Below, piece by piece: positions 17,097 through 27,403 of a stretch of 64,000 nt of DNA. Within the stretch, counting starts at the first letter, position 1; each line of letters opens with the position of its first letter. Source of the DNA: Fidelibacterota bacterium. Lineage in GTDB: Bacteria; Fidelibacterota; Fidelibacteria; Fidelibacterales; Fidelibacteraceae. The notes under the pieces are model-generated. The model made no database searches, was not told where the DNA came from, and worked only from the letters and a program-made list of their open reading frames with translations. The translations under genes and the position numbers were made by a program. The stretch is from NCBI GenBank assembly GCA_030156395.1, contig JASGMP010000001.1, positions 1 to 64,000 of the forward strand, given 5' to 3'.

Positions 17097-17537
17097 ATGA
17101 CTAAAACAACCATGTTGCTGGCTTGTCCTGAATGCGGTGCCGAAAGTCCATACGACGTCTGGCAAAGCATTAATACAGCCGAAGAGCCCCAGGCCCGTGA
17201 AGAGGTGTTAAAAGGAAAAATCAACCTTTTTGAGTGTCCCAAATGCGGGACCCGTTCCACAGTTCCCTCATCCCTTTTATACCATGATCCGGACCGGAAA
17301 ATCATTGTTCAGTATTATCCACCCGAAAGCATGAAGGAATCCAATTTTTTCGACCAATTCGATCCTGAAGGACGCATTACCCTTCCCATTCCTGAGAAAC
17401 AACGGCAAAATATGCCTGAATATTTGAATAATATTCATGTCACCTTTACGATGCAGGAACTGATTCTATACATTCGCTTTCGGGAAGAATTGTTCATCAA
17501 ACAGCGGCAAAAAAGAGTAAAAGAAACTGAGCGTTAA
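17097..17537 (+). CDS. CpXC domain protein
   Basis: A 146-residue protein with two zinc-ribbon half-sites, ACPECGAE near residue 10 and ECPKCGTR near residue 47, the pattern that names the CpXC family. The rest is mixed alpha/beta with no catalytic motif visible; the C-terminus is a charged helix. The biochemical role of the family is unknown. It begins six bases after asnA and is probably cotranscribed with it. The zinc sites suggest a structural or protein/nucleic-acid binding role. Confidence 0.78.
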   Translation: MTKTTMLLACPECGAESPYDVWQSINTAEEPQAREEVLKGKINLFECPKCGTRSTVPSSLLYHDPDRKIIVQYYPPESMKESNFFDQFDPEGRITLPIPEKQRQNMPEYLNNIHVTFTMQELILYIRFREELFIKQRQKRVKETER

Positions 17538-17746
17538 ATATCTCTGCACCGTGTGTGGCGATGGATCGGACGATTTAATGGTATTAAGGGATTCGATATA
17601 ATTATTTATTCGAATATTTTTGAGTATCGCCCCCCACCCCGGGGGGTAAAATACGCCGTTTAGAAAAAAACGTCAAGCTTATAGTATTATTAATATATTA
17701 GTATGCGTGTAATACCCATGAATACAATTGTTACCATTTCATCTCC
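17538..17746. other. Intergenic region between convergent genes
   Basis: This gap separates the convergent CpXC and DUF697-like genes. It contains the inverted copy of the GC-rich element (17628-17655) surrounded by A+T-rich DNA. No standard hairpin-plus-T terminator is obvious; the GC-rich palindrome itself may act as a roadblock or terminator for one or both genes. Confidence 0.45.
17628..17655 (-). repeat. GC-rich dispersed element, copy 2 (inverted)
   Basis: On the minus strand this reads GTATTTTACCCCCC then GGGGTGGGGGGCG, matching 222-249 apart from one extra C. It lies between convergent genes. See copy 1. Confidence 0.8.
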
Positions 17747-18811
17747 TTATTCATGAGTCAACGTGAATTCATCGTCCAATTCTTTCTTCTTAAAACTCCT
17801 GAAAAGTTTTAAAAATCCATAACGAAGAGAAGTGCTTCCATAACCGGATGGGGCTTCCAGGGCATAATGATTGTCCGGATCTATTTCCTTCGGATTTATC
17901 CATTCCAGGGTTTTCTGGAACATATCGGTGACAGGCGTCATGGCTTTGGACAGCTTTTCCTTTGCTTTCCGTTTGAGTGTCCCGAAAATTTTATCACGAA
18001 TATCTTTGGTAATATTTTTAGCAGAATCAAACACAAATTTCGGGTCCGGAGATAACTCTTTGTCAGAAGATATCACCGTTTTTTTGCAATAATTTTCTGT
18101 GATGTAAGAAATCCGTGTCAACATCACGGCATTGACATATCCGTCAATCAGGGAGGCGGAAATTTTATTAAATAAGGGAATTGCTTTCATGCCATCGGTG
18201 GCAAAACGGGAAAAGACTTCCTGCGTGGCATATTCCGCTGCTTCAGAACCGCCGACGGCCATAGCCAGGTATATTTTTTTTAAAATGATCAAAAGATCTT
18301 TGTTGGATACCCGGCCATTATACAGGATAAAGATTTCCTTAATATGATTGATGGACGAGGAAAGAATCAGTAAGGCGTCCAAAAATCCATTCTGAGCAAT
18401 AGTGGTAGAATAAAAAAGTTGCGGGATATGTCTTTTGCGAAGCTGTTCTACTCCCTTTTCCATTTCCCGGATCACCCTGTGATAACTCTCTTGATCATTT
18501 TTCAGGGTGGATAGATCCATGCCGCTGCCCATCAAATACTTGTTTTTACGGAAACGATCCATCCGTTTGGCAATCAGACGGGGTTCCTGTCGAAGATCAT
18601 ACACAGGACCGTAGGCAACAGGCATACTGAGTATGCGAAAGAGGGGAATCCCTGCAAAGTAAATGAAGAATGCAGCAGCCAAAACAATAAAACCCCAGGC
18701 AGCAAGGGGATGTACGGCATCCAGCATGGTATAAAGGTGCAAAAATTCCTTAAATATGATATAAAAGACAAATAGAGAAAGAAAAATAACCAGTCGTTTT
18801 ATCAATTTCAT
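17747..18811 (-). CDS. DUF697 (YcjF-like) family membrane protein
   Basis: A 354-residue protein with two N-terminal membrane spans (about residues 4-25 and 35-60), a basic helical stretch, then the region QNGFLDALLILSSSINHIKEIFILYNGR, which resembles DUF697/YcjF proteins (NGxLDAL, then a GRxxxxDLLxxL motif). The C-terminal 130 residues are charged and helical. Function unknown. GGGGAG five bases upstream supports ATG at 18811 rather than the in-frame ATG at 18823. It is transcribed alone, convergent with asnA-CpXC and divergent from the glycosyltransferases. Confidence 0.68.
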   Translation of the reverse strand: MKLIKRLVIFLSLFVFYIIFKEFLHLYTMLDAVHPLAAWGFIVLAAAFFIYFAGIPLFRILSMPVAYGPVYDLRQEPRLIAKRMDRFRKNKYLMGSGMDLSTLKNDQESYHRVIREMEKGVEQLRKRHIPQLFYSTTIAQNGFLDALLILSSSINHIKEIFILYNGRVSNKDLLIILKKIYLAMAVGGSEAAEYATQEVFSRFATDGMKAIPLFNKISASLIDGYVNAVMLTRISYITENYCKKTVISSDKELSPDPKFVFDSAKNITKDIRDKIFGTLKRKAKEKLSKAMTPVTDMFQKTLEWINPKEIDPDNHYALEAPSGYGSTSLRYGFLKLFRSFKKKELDDEFTLTHE

Positions 18812-19013
18812 AATACTCCCCATTCACCGGAAATTCCAGTGACCTTTGATAACCAATTCAAGAATCTGTACATCATAATATTCATAGGGTGAAGTGTACA
18901 TCTTTTTATGTGAAAAAATCAACTGATTCAATTTATAGCTCTCGAAATGAAGATTTCGGTGGAAGTTCAATTCTCCTCGATTAATCGTTTATAAACTGTT
19001 AATTTCCGGCTGT

Positions 19014-20105
19014 ATGACGAAAATATTGTATATCTCGCCGGAAAACACCGTCGGTCTCCTCAGCACCTGGAAAAAGGCTCACGAATCAGCAGGGAACACT
19101 TGCCGTTATGTCACAATGTTTCATACCATTCTGGATTTTCCGGAAGATATCTGTCTGAATCTTCCTTTGATAACCAATCAGGCCTGGTACCTGAAAATCC
19201 GCAGAAAACTCCAGACCCGCTGGTACCGGCGAGACCCGGATATGGAAAGGCCTGGAAATCCACCCTGGTGGACACCGGCCAATCACTTTGAAGCTTATTA
19301 TTTCAGGCTTCGGGATCGTCTATGGCAGGGACGGATTGAAAAGGCTATCCGTAATTACCGGCTTGAAGATTTTGATATTTACCATTTTGAATGGGGATTG
19401 GATCTCTACCGGGATTGCCGTTTTGCCGAACGTTTGAAAAAGGCTGGGAAACACATTGTGACCCATTATCATGGTATCGATTTAAGAAACCGGGGAGTTC
19501 TTCCCAAAATGGATGAATTGAGTGATCTTGTTTTAACCAATGAATTAGATCTTTTACCCCGGTATCCCCGGATGAAATATCTTTTTTTACCCTATGACAC
19601 GGAGCAGTTTCCCGCCAAAAAACATCTCAATTCACCTCTCCGGATTCTCCATATGACCATGAACCGGTATTTCAAGGGAACAGAACGCATTATCGAAGTC
19701 TGCAAACAACTGGAAAAGGATTTCAAGGTAGAATTTATCCTCCTGGAAAGAGTCCCACATGATCAGGCCATGGCCATAAAAGCCAGCTGTGATATCAATA
19801 TAGACCAAATATCCAATACAGGCGGATGGGGATATGGCATGAATTCCGTCGAATCTCTCAGTATGGGAATCTGCACTTGTACCAATATGCTGCCGGAGTA
19901 TGAAGCCTTTATTCCTGATCACCCTTTTGTAAATATCGACAGTGAAAACCTGTACGACCAACTGGCAGAACTGATTCGTAATCCGGAAAAAATCCAGAAA
20001 AAGGGTGCTGAAGGAAAAATTTGGGTGCGTAAAACGCATGGGGTAAACAGCGTCAGGGAACAATTGTATCAATATTACCGGGAAGTTGGTTTTATCGGGG
20101 ATTAA
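19014..20105 (+). CDS. Glycosyltransferase (GT-B fold, group 1-like)
   Basis: A 363-residue cytoplasmic or membrane-associated transferase. The N-terminal half contains FDIYHFEWGLDLYRD and THYHGIDLRN; the C-terminal half contains ILHMTMNRYFKGTERII, LERVPHDQAM and NSVESLSMGICTCTNMLPEYE, equivalent to the donor-binding ExxxxGxP region of family GT4. The donor and acceptor sugars cannot be read. No ribosome site precedes the ATG. The next glycosyltransferase starts two bases after its stop, so the two probably act in the same surface glycan pathway. Confidence 0.82.
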   Translation: MTKILYISPENTVGLLSTWKKAHESAGNTCRYVTMFHTILDFPEDICLNLPLITNQAWYLKIRRKLQTRWYRRDPDMERPGNPPWWTPANHFEAYYFRLRDRLWQGRIEKAIRNYRLEDFDIYHFEWGLDLYRDCRFAERLKKAGKHIVTHYHGIDLRNRGVLPKMDELSDLVLTNELDLLPRYPRMKYLFLPYDTEQFPAKKHLNSPLRILHMTMNRYFKGTERIIEVCKQLEKDFKVEFILLERVPHDQAMAIKASCDINIDQISNTGGWGYGMNSVESLSMGICTCTNMLPEYEAFIPDHPFVNIDSENLYDQLAELIRNPEKIQKKGAEGKIWVRKTHGVNSVREQLYQYYREVGFIGD

Positions 20106-20107
20106 GA

Positions 20108-21271
20108 ATGCGCATTGCTTTCAATATGGTAAGTCTACACACGGGTGGAGGAAATAGAATCGCCAAAAATCTGCTGCTGAGTCTTGAAAACCACCCTGAA
20201 CATGAGTATCTGATAATCATTCCGGTGGATAAGGGTTTTGATTACATCCTGGAAAAAAGTCGTCTTTCTTTTACCGTAATCCGGAAGCCCCACCGAAAAA
20301 CATCGTTTCTTGGCCGACTCTGGTTTGATAATGTTCAGATTCCCCGGTATATCCGGTCCTTCAAGGCGGATGTCCTCATCAGCCTGACCAATATCAGTAC
20401 TTTTTTTCCGCCAGTTCCTCACATTCTCCTTTTTCACCATCCTCACTTTGTGTATCCTGAATCGCTTTATTACCGCATGATCGGAAAGGTAGAAAGATTT
20501 CGAAAAATAATGGAAAAGATCTGCTTTCGGTTGACGCTGAGAGGATCAACCATCACCGTGGTTCAAACACCTGTTTCCAAAGAAAGGCTAATCACACACT
20601 ATGCGTCCGATATCAAACCTGAAGCGGTTCGTGTCATTCCTCATTCAGCCATTCCCATCACACCGGAACCTGTACACTCTTTTACTTATTCCTACGATAA
20701 AAATACTTTTTATATCTTCAGTCCAACCCGCTATTATCCACATAAAAACCTGGAATTGCTTGAAAAAATCGCACAAAAACTGATCAAAATGAATATTTCG
20801 GATATCAAATTTTTAATGACACTTGATCCGGAACATGATAAACGCAGTGCACTTTTTTTAAATAAAATCTCCCGGCCGCCCCTATCCAAATACTTTGATA
20901 ATCTTGGATTTATTCCAACAGAGTGCCTGGAGGATATATATCACCACAGCCAGGCAGTCATTGTTCCGTCTCTTCTGGAAAGCCAGAGTTTCTCCTATCT
21001 GGAAGCTTTGCATTTTCATAAACCCATCCTGACAACGGACATGGATTTTGCCCATGTAGTTTGCGGACTCGCGGCATGGTACTTTTCTCCGGAAGAACCA
21101 GAAGCATGGGCAGAAGGTATCGCCGAACTGAAAAAGAATCCTTTAAAACGGGAAGAGATGAAAAAGGCATCTGCAGCCCGGGCGAAAGAATACCTGGTAT
21201 CCTCCGAAGAAGTTTGTCAGGCTTATCTAAAGCTAGCTGAAGAAATACGGATCCCTTTAAAAAATAATTAA
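20108..21271 (+). CDS. Glycosyltransferase family 4-like protein
   Basis: A 387-residue GT-B glycosyltransferase. N-terminal MRIAFNMVSLHTGGGNRIAKNLL is the acceptor-domain glycine loop; the donor domain includes IFSPTRYYPHKNLELL, DNLGFIP, and VPSLLESQSFSYLEALHFHKPILTTD, the GT4 nucleotide-sugar binding motif. It forms a two-gene operon with the preceding transferase. Its 3' side is followed by an A+T-rich gap and then the groL terminator on the opposite strand. Substrate unknown. Confidence 0.9.
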   Translation: MRIAFNMVSLHTGGGNRIAKNLLLSLENHPEHEYLIIIPVDKGFDYILEKSRLSFTVIRKPHRKTSFLGRLWFDNVQIPRYIRSFKADVLISLTNISTFFPPVPHILLFHHPHFVYPESLYYRMIGKVERFRKIMEKICFRLTLRGSTITVVQTPVSKERLITHYASDIKPEAVRVIPHSAIPITPEPVHSFTYSYDKNTFYIFSPTRYYPHKNLELLEKIAQKLIKMNISDIKFLMTLDPEHDKRSALFLNKISRPPLSKYFDNLGFIPTECLEDIYHHSQAVIVPSLLESQSFSYLEALHFHKPILTTDMDFAHVVCGLAAWYFSPEEPEAWAEGIAELKKNPLKREEMKKASAARAKEYLVSSEEVCQAYLKLAEEIRIPLKNN

Positions 21272-21367
21272 TCACAAACGAATATTTCAGATTCTTTGTC
21301 GATATATTCAAAACCCGACAGAAATAATTATATCATTTTCTAAATAACATGCACATGACCTGGAGGA

Positions 21368-21396
21368 TAAAAAAGAGGGCGATGTATCGCCCTCTT
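21368..21396 (-). terminator. Intrinsic terminator of groL
   Basis: A perfect nine-base stem GAGGGCGAT/ATCGCCCTC with a two-base core is followed, on the minus strand, by a T-run. It lies about 40 bases after the groL stop. It may also help stop transcription from the converging glycosyltransferases. Confidence 0.92.
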
Positions 21397-21397
21397 C

Positions 21398-21434
21398 ACA
21401 ACTCACTTACTCTTAACTCTTAATTCACAACTCT
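21398..21434. repeat. Short repeats between groL stop and its terminator
   Basis: The stretch has ACTCTTA heptamers (TACTCTTAACTCTTAA) flanked by two copies of a TCACAACTC nonamer. It is of the same short-tandem-repeat style as the other intergenic repeats in the window. Confidence 0.6.
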
Positions 21435-21435
21435 A

Positions 21436-23118
<1,683 letters not shown>

Positions 23119-23238
23119 CTACTCATTCCTCCTCATTTTTAATTCGTAGCTTTTCGTTTCCGAATGATTAGTGCTTCACTCTCTTTTTTGTTACATTTGG
23201 TTTTGACAGACCGATTTTCTTCTTTTTTATACCCAATT

Positions 23239-23265
23239 TTAGCACTCTCATCATCCGAGTGCTAA
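23239..23265 (-). promoter_or_regulatory. CIRCE operator of groL (HrcA site)
   Basis: A perfect TTAGCACTC-N9-GAGTGCTAA inverted repeat, the canonical CIRCE element bound by the HrcA repressor. It directly abuts the predicted -10 box of the groL promoter. No hrcA gene lies in the window. Confidence 0.98.
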
Positions 23266-23294
23266 TTTTACGAAAATAAGCTGAAAAGTTTCAA
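23265..23294 (-). promoter_or_regulatory. Predicted groL promoter
   Basis: On the minus strand TTGAAA (23294-23289) and TAAAAT (23270-23265) are separated by 18 bases, a sigma-70-like arrangement. The -10 box touches the CIRCE element, the expected geometry for HrcA repression. Confidence 0.75.
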
Positions 23295-23396
23295 GTATTT
23301 TCCTGAAAATCTCCTGAAAGCGATTAAAAATATCCGTAAGTTTCTTATTGCACATGTTTCTATGTTTTAAAAAATGAACACAAAGGAGTTTCTCCC

Positions 23397-25862
23397 ATGA
23401 TCAAGCAGATACATAAAGTAGCACTAATTTATAAAGAAGAGACCATTTTATATCAGGAGCTGATGGGGCGAATCGGAGCTGTCTCACAACGGATTGCAAC
23501 ACGTAATCCGGAAAAGGTTGTAATTTTTATGGAAAACCGCCCGGAGTGGGTCTATGCGTTTTACGCCGCCTGGATGCACGGAAGTATTGCCGTCCCTGTG
23601 GATTACCTGTCCACCGCTGATGAAGTCCGGTATATCCTTGAGGATTGTGAACCGGAAGTCCTTTTTTACAGCCAGGAAACCCGGGATACAGTCCAAAAGG
23701 CAGTTAAGGGGTTGAAAAACAGTCCGGAACTCATTCACGCAGACGACATCGGGACGGAAGCCCTGCCAGAGATGCAGGCATTTCCGGAACAAGAGAAAGA
23801 TAAAGTGGCCATGCTGATTTATACATCAGGCACCACGGGATCTCCAAAGGGTGTGATGCTGACCTTTGATAATGTCCTGGCCAATATCGAAAGTGTTGCC
23901 GTGGGTGTTCCCATTTATAAAGAAGAGGAATCCATCCTCGTTCTATTACCCCTTCATCACACTTTTCCTCTTATGGGAACCCTGATTGCTCCTCTTTACT
24001 CGGGAATGACCTGTGTTTTTAGTCCCTCCTTAAACAGCGAGGATCTTCTGGGAACCCTACAACATAACCGGGTCACCATGATCCTGGGAGTTCCCCGTTT
24101 TTATTCGCTGTTACACAAAGGTATTATGACCAAAATCAACAGCAGCGGTGTGGCAAAAAAGATCTTTGCGCTGGCAAAAAAGGTCCAGTCTCCCCGCCTT
24201 TCCAAAAAGCTGTTCAAAAAAGTTCACGAAAATTTTGGCGGGAACATCAAGTATCTTATCAGCGGTGGAGCTGCCCTGGATAAGACTATTGATGAAGATT
24301 TTCGGACCCTGGGTTTTGAAATTCTAAGTGGTTACGGGATGACGGAATGCGGCCCTCTCATCAGTTTTCCCCATCCCGGGAAATCCAAACCGGGAACGAC
24401 AGGTTTTGTGACCAGCACCCTGGAATTAAAGATCACGGATGACAGTGAGATCATAGTGCGTGGCAGGAATGTGATGAAAGGGTACTATAAGAATCCGGAA
24501 GCAACGGCGGCAGTTATCCGTGACGGATGGTTGCACACCGGCGATATGGGACATGTGGACAAAAAAGGGTATTTGCATATTACCGGCAGGTTAAAAGAGA
24601 TTATCGTTTTGCCCAACGGAAAAAACATTAACCCCGAAGATATCGAAAAAAAGATTTTGGAGGTATCCGATCTGATCAAGGATGTGGGAGTTTTCATGGC
24701 GGATGACAAGTTGCAGGCCGTGATATATCCTGACTTTCAGCGTCTAAAGGATGTCAACGCCGTCAACATTGAAGAGCAGATCCGCTGGGAAGCCATTGAC
24801 CTATATAACAGGAATGCTTCGCCGTCCAAGCGGATCAGCGGATTCACTATCATTCAGGAAGAAATCCCCCGTACCCGTCTGGGAAAAATCAAACGCTTTG
24901 TCCTGGAATCCATGGCCAAAGCCCGGAAAACTTTGGAGAAAAAACCAACAGACCAGGAGCCTGATTTTCGCGAATACCAGCTTATCAAAGCGTTTTTGAT
25001 GCAGCAGAAAGAACGACGGGATATTTATCCCGGAGACCATCTTGAGCTGGATCTGGGAATGGATTCGCTGGACAAGGTCAGCCTGCAGTCATGGATAAAA
25101 AACACCTTCGGTGTGGATCTTCAGGAAGACCATCTGATTCATCTTCCAACCGTACAACAACTTTCGGATTACATCCGGGAAAAACGGACCCGGCTCAATG
25201 CCCAGGCGACGGACTGGGGACATATCCTAAAGGAAAAAGTGGATTTAACCCTTCCCAAAATCGGACCTTCTCATAAAATCATCCGAAATTCGGCAAATTT
25301 GCTTTTTAAATTCTATTTTCACCTTCGTTCTTCCGGAATTGAAAATCTGCCCGAGTCCCCCTTTATTCTAGCCCCCAATCACCAGAGTTTTCTGGATGGG
25401 ATGTTTGTCAGTCTTTTTCTCTCTGATAATCTTTCACGAAAAACCTATTTTTATGCCACGGAAAAACATGTCCGAAAGAACTGGGTCAAGAAACTGGCAG
25501 ATACAAACAATGTCATCGTGGTGGATATCAACAAGGATCTGAAAGGATCAATTCAGAAAATGGCGGAAGTCATCCGTCAGGGAAATAATATCATCATCTT
25601 TCCTGAAGGAGCCCGGACACGGGACGGGAAACTCATGGAATTCAAGAAAACCTTTGCCATCATTGCATGTGAAATGGGAGTTCCTGTCGTTCCGGTAGCA
25701 ATCAGCGGAGCCTATGAAGCCTTTCCTACCGGTACGAAAATTCCAAAATTGTTTAAAGAAATCCACGTGGATTTTCTCACACCGGTCTATCCCGAAAATT
25801 ATGGATATGATGAACTGACCCAAGCAGTGAAAGAGAAAATTGCCGAAGCTATAAAATTTTGA
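23397..25862 (+). CDS. Acyl-AMP ligase / acyl carrier / PlsC acyltransferase fusion
   Basis: An 821-residue three-domain protein. The AMP-forming acyl ligase (about 1-520) has YTSGTTGSPKG, GYGMTECGP, HTGDMG, GRLKEIIVLPNGKNI and a C-terminal Lys motif RLGKIKR. A carrier domain (about 530-600) has GMDSLDK with the attachable Ser557. A PlsC-type lysophospholipid acyltransferase (about 630-821) has NHQSFLD (His662, Asp667) and FPEGARTRDG. A logical role is to activate a fatty acid, hold it on the built-in carrier and transfer it to a lysolipid. E. coli Aas has acyltransferase and ligase in the opposite order and no carrier domain. Start ATG follows AAAGGAG. Confidence 0.92.
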   Translation: MIKQIHKVALIYKEETILYQELMGRIGAVSQRIATRNPEKVVIFMENRPEWVYAFYAAWMHGSIAVPVDYLSTADEVRYILEDCEPEVLFYSQETRDTVQKAVKGLKNSPELIHADDIGTEALPEMQAFPEQEKDKVAMLIYTSGTTGSPKGVMLTFDNVLANIESVAVGVPIYKEEESILVLLPLHHTFPLMGTLIAPLYSGMTCVFSPSLNSEDLLGTLQHNRVTMILGVPRFYSLLHKGIMTKINSSGVAKKIFALAKKVQSPRLSKKLFKKVHENFGGNIKYLISGGAALDKTIDEDFRTLGFEILSGYGMTECGPLISFPHPGKSKPGTTGFVTSTLELKITDDSEIIVRGRNVMKGYYKNPEATAAVIRDGWLHTGDMGHVDKKGYLHITGRLKEIIVLPNGKNINPEDIEKKILEVSDLIKDVGVFMADDKLQAVIYPDFQRLKDVNAVNIEEQIRWEAIDLYNRNASPSKRISGFTIIQEEIPRTRLGKIKRFVLESMAKARKTLEKKPTDQEPDFREYQLIKAFLMQQKERRDIYPGDHLELDLGMDSLDKVSLQSWIKNTFGVDLQEDHLIHLPTVQQLSDYIREKRTRLNAQATDWGHILKEKVDLTLPKIGPSHKIIRNSANLLFKFYFHLRSSGIENLPESPFILAPNHQSFLDGMFVSLFLSDNLSRKTYFYATEKHVRKNWVKKLADTNNVIVVDINKDLKGSIQKMAEVIRQGNNIIIFPEGARTRDGKLMEFKKTFAIIACEMGVPVVPVAISGAYEAFPTGTKIPKLFKEIHVDFLTPVYPENYGYDELTQAVKEKIAEAIKF

Positions 25863-25921
25863 CATAAGAAAAATTTGAATAATATCCTGTTGAAACCGCT
25901 CGGCCATATTTATGGCTATCT

Positions 25922-26110
25922 TTTATAGAATAGAATCTTGATAGACAGAGTCATTGCAATCAATAGCAGAAAAATCTCCAATATTCCGGTTTGCACAAGC
26001 CCAAAAACCGAAAAAGTAACCGTTTCCCAAATAAGGATGAGGAAAATCGCTTCGGTGTAGTTACTAAGAGCACGGTGATGCATCCAGCCACCAGGCCAGA
26101 GGTGATCAGA
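25922..26110 (-). pseudogene. Possible remnant of a small integral membrane protein gene
   Basis: A minus-strand frame without a suitable start reads HHRALSNYTEAIFLILIW, then VFGLVQTGILEIFLLLIAM and LSIKILFYKR before a stop, a strongly hydrophobic C-terminal-like segment. A neighbouring frame also carries a hydrophobic stretch (LLITSGLVAG), which would suit a frameshifted or truncated gene. A distant resemblance to the C-terminus of YhhQ-type queuosine precursor transporters is possible but weak. It may be a decayed gene end left after rearrangement. Confidence 0.3.
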
Positions 26111-26265
26111 AGTATTTTATGAAAATCCTATAATTTTATCTTGTTCTCCCCTGACATAAGGTAAAATTACCGTGTGCGACACGTTATATGGAAATCACAG
26201 ATATCCGGAAACTGAAACATCTGCAGGTAACATTTTTATAAATATTTTTTTAATATATTAAAGTA

Positions 26266-26294
26266 TTGATTTTGTCAGTTTGAAAAACTATATT
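26266..26294 (+). promoter_or_regulatory. Predicted promoter of the HemC-like gene
   Basis: TTGATT and TATATT are separated by 17 bases, a good sigma-70-like pair. It would give a leader of roughly 115-120 bases before the ATG at 26420. Confidence 0.55.
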
Positions 26295-26419
26295 TAAAGT
26301 CAGGCAATAATACAGCATAATACACTTCACGCTCATGACACGACAAAATACGATGATACTTCTGTTTTTAAACACTGGTTTCATCATGATTGTATCTTAT
26401 ATATAGAAAAGGAGTGTTC

Positions 26420-27325
26420 ATGGATGAATTAATCATTGGGACTCGTGGTGACCGTTTATCCATCTGGCAGGCGAATCACATCAAGCAGCTATTAAAGAAT
26501 CATTATCCGGACATGAATATCCGAATGAAGATTATTAAGACCCGTGGAGATCAGTTAAGTGAATATCCTTTATCCAATCTTGATCGCAGGGGACTGTTTA
26601 CAGCTGAACTTGAGCAGCAGCTATTGAATGATCAGATTCAGATGGCGGTACACAACGCACTGAACATCGATATTTCCCTTGCGCCGGGACTTACCCTGGC
26701 GGGTTATCCCAAACGTCAGTCCGCTGAAGAAGCTTTTGTCAGCTACAAATGGGCTGAACTGGAAGAGCTCCCCCCTTCACCGGTTATTGCCACAAGCAAT
26801 ATCCTTCGCCGTATTCAATTCCATAAAATGTATCCCAAGACTCGTTTTGTCGGGTTGCAGGGACATTTCAACTCCCGGATTTTCAAATTAAAAAACCAGA
26901 AATGGGATGGATTGATTACGGAATATGTAAACGTTGAACGGACATCCGTTCAGAAAGTTCATGTAATTCCCTTTGATGTGGAATCTTTCGTTCCTTCAAT
27001 TGGACAGGGAGCCATTGGGGTTGAAATCTCCAGCTACAATGACGAAATCCGCGAGTTACTGGAGCCGATACTCGATGAAGAGACCAATGCCTGCGTAAAC
27101 TTAGAGCGAAAAATTTACCGGGATTTATTCCGTTTGAATGACCGGCTGATTATCGGAGCCAATATCCGCATGGAAGATAAAACCATGAAAATAGTTGTTT
27201 TTGTGGCTTCTCCTGAAGGGAAACCATCCCTGAAAAAAACAAAAAAGGGGAAACCTGAAGAAGCAGATAAACTGATCACTGCTGTGGTGGACACATTTAA
27301 AGCGGAAAATGTTGCAGACTGGTGA
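26420..27325 (+). CDS. HemC-like protein lacking catalytic and cofactor residues
   Basis: The 301-residue protein aligns along its length with hydroxymethylbilane synthase (porphobilinogen deaminase): IGTRGDRLSIWQA, KTRGD, RRGLFTAELE, MAVHN, TSNILRRIQ, LQGHFNSR and SIGQGAIGVE. However, the catalytic Lys-Asp (VHSMKDVP in E. coli, Asp84) is replaced by Leu81-Asn82 (VHNALNID), and the GGCQ segment whose Cys carries the dipyrromethane cofactor is RLNDR; the only Cys (NACVNLE) is elsewhere. It should not be able to make hydroxymethylbilane. No other heme gene is nearby. AAAAGGAG supports ATG 26420 over an upstream TTG. It has its own promoter and terminator. Confidence 0.85.
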   Translation: MDELIIGTRGDRLSIWQANHIKQLLKNHYPDMNIRMKIIKTRGDQLSEYPLSNLDRRGLFTAELEQQLLNDQIQMAVHNALNIDISLAPGLTLAGYPKRQSAEEAFVSYKWAELEELPPSPVIATSNILRRIQFHKMYPKTRFVGLQGHFNSRIFKLKNQKWDGLITEYVNVERTSVQKVHVIPFDVESFVPSIGQGAIGVEISSYNDEIRELLEPILDEETNACVNLERKIYRDLFRLNDRLIIGANIRMEDKTMKIVVFVASPEGKPSLKKTKKGKPEEADKLITAVVDTFKAENVADW

Positions 27326-27352
27326 ATCAAATAAAATATTTAAATACATAAG

Positions 27353-27380
27353 AAAAAGGGCTTCATGTGAAGCCCTTTTT
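27353..27380. terminator. Bidirectional terminator between HemC-like and barrel genes
   Basis: A perfect GGGCTTCA/TGAAGCCC stem with a two-base core is flanked by A5 on the left and T5 on the right, so it can terminate both converging transcripts. Confidence 0.92.
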
Positions 27381-27403
27381 CTTGGTCATGACTAGTACAA
27401 ACA

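Larger units (their letters stand above)
25863..26419. other. Long intergenic region upstream of the HemC-like gene
   Basis: A 557-bp gap without an intact gene. The first third contains a minus-strand membrane-protein-like fragment (25922-26110). Positions 26159-26183 hold two adjacent palindromes, GGTAAAATTACC and CGTGTGCGACACG, without a T-run. A promoter-like pair lies at 26266-26294. The rest is A+T-rich with no recognised element. Confidence 0.55.

Noticed and set aside
26159-26183. Adjacent palindromes as a terminator or riboswitch
   Set aside because: Stems are only five bases and no T-run or known aptamer follows; kept only as a note in the intergenic entry.
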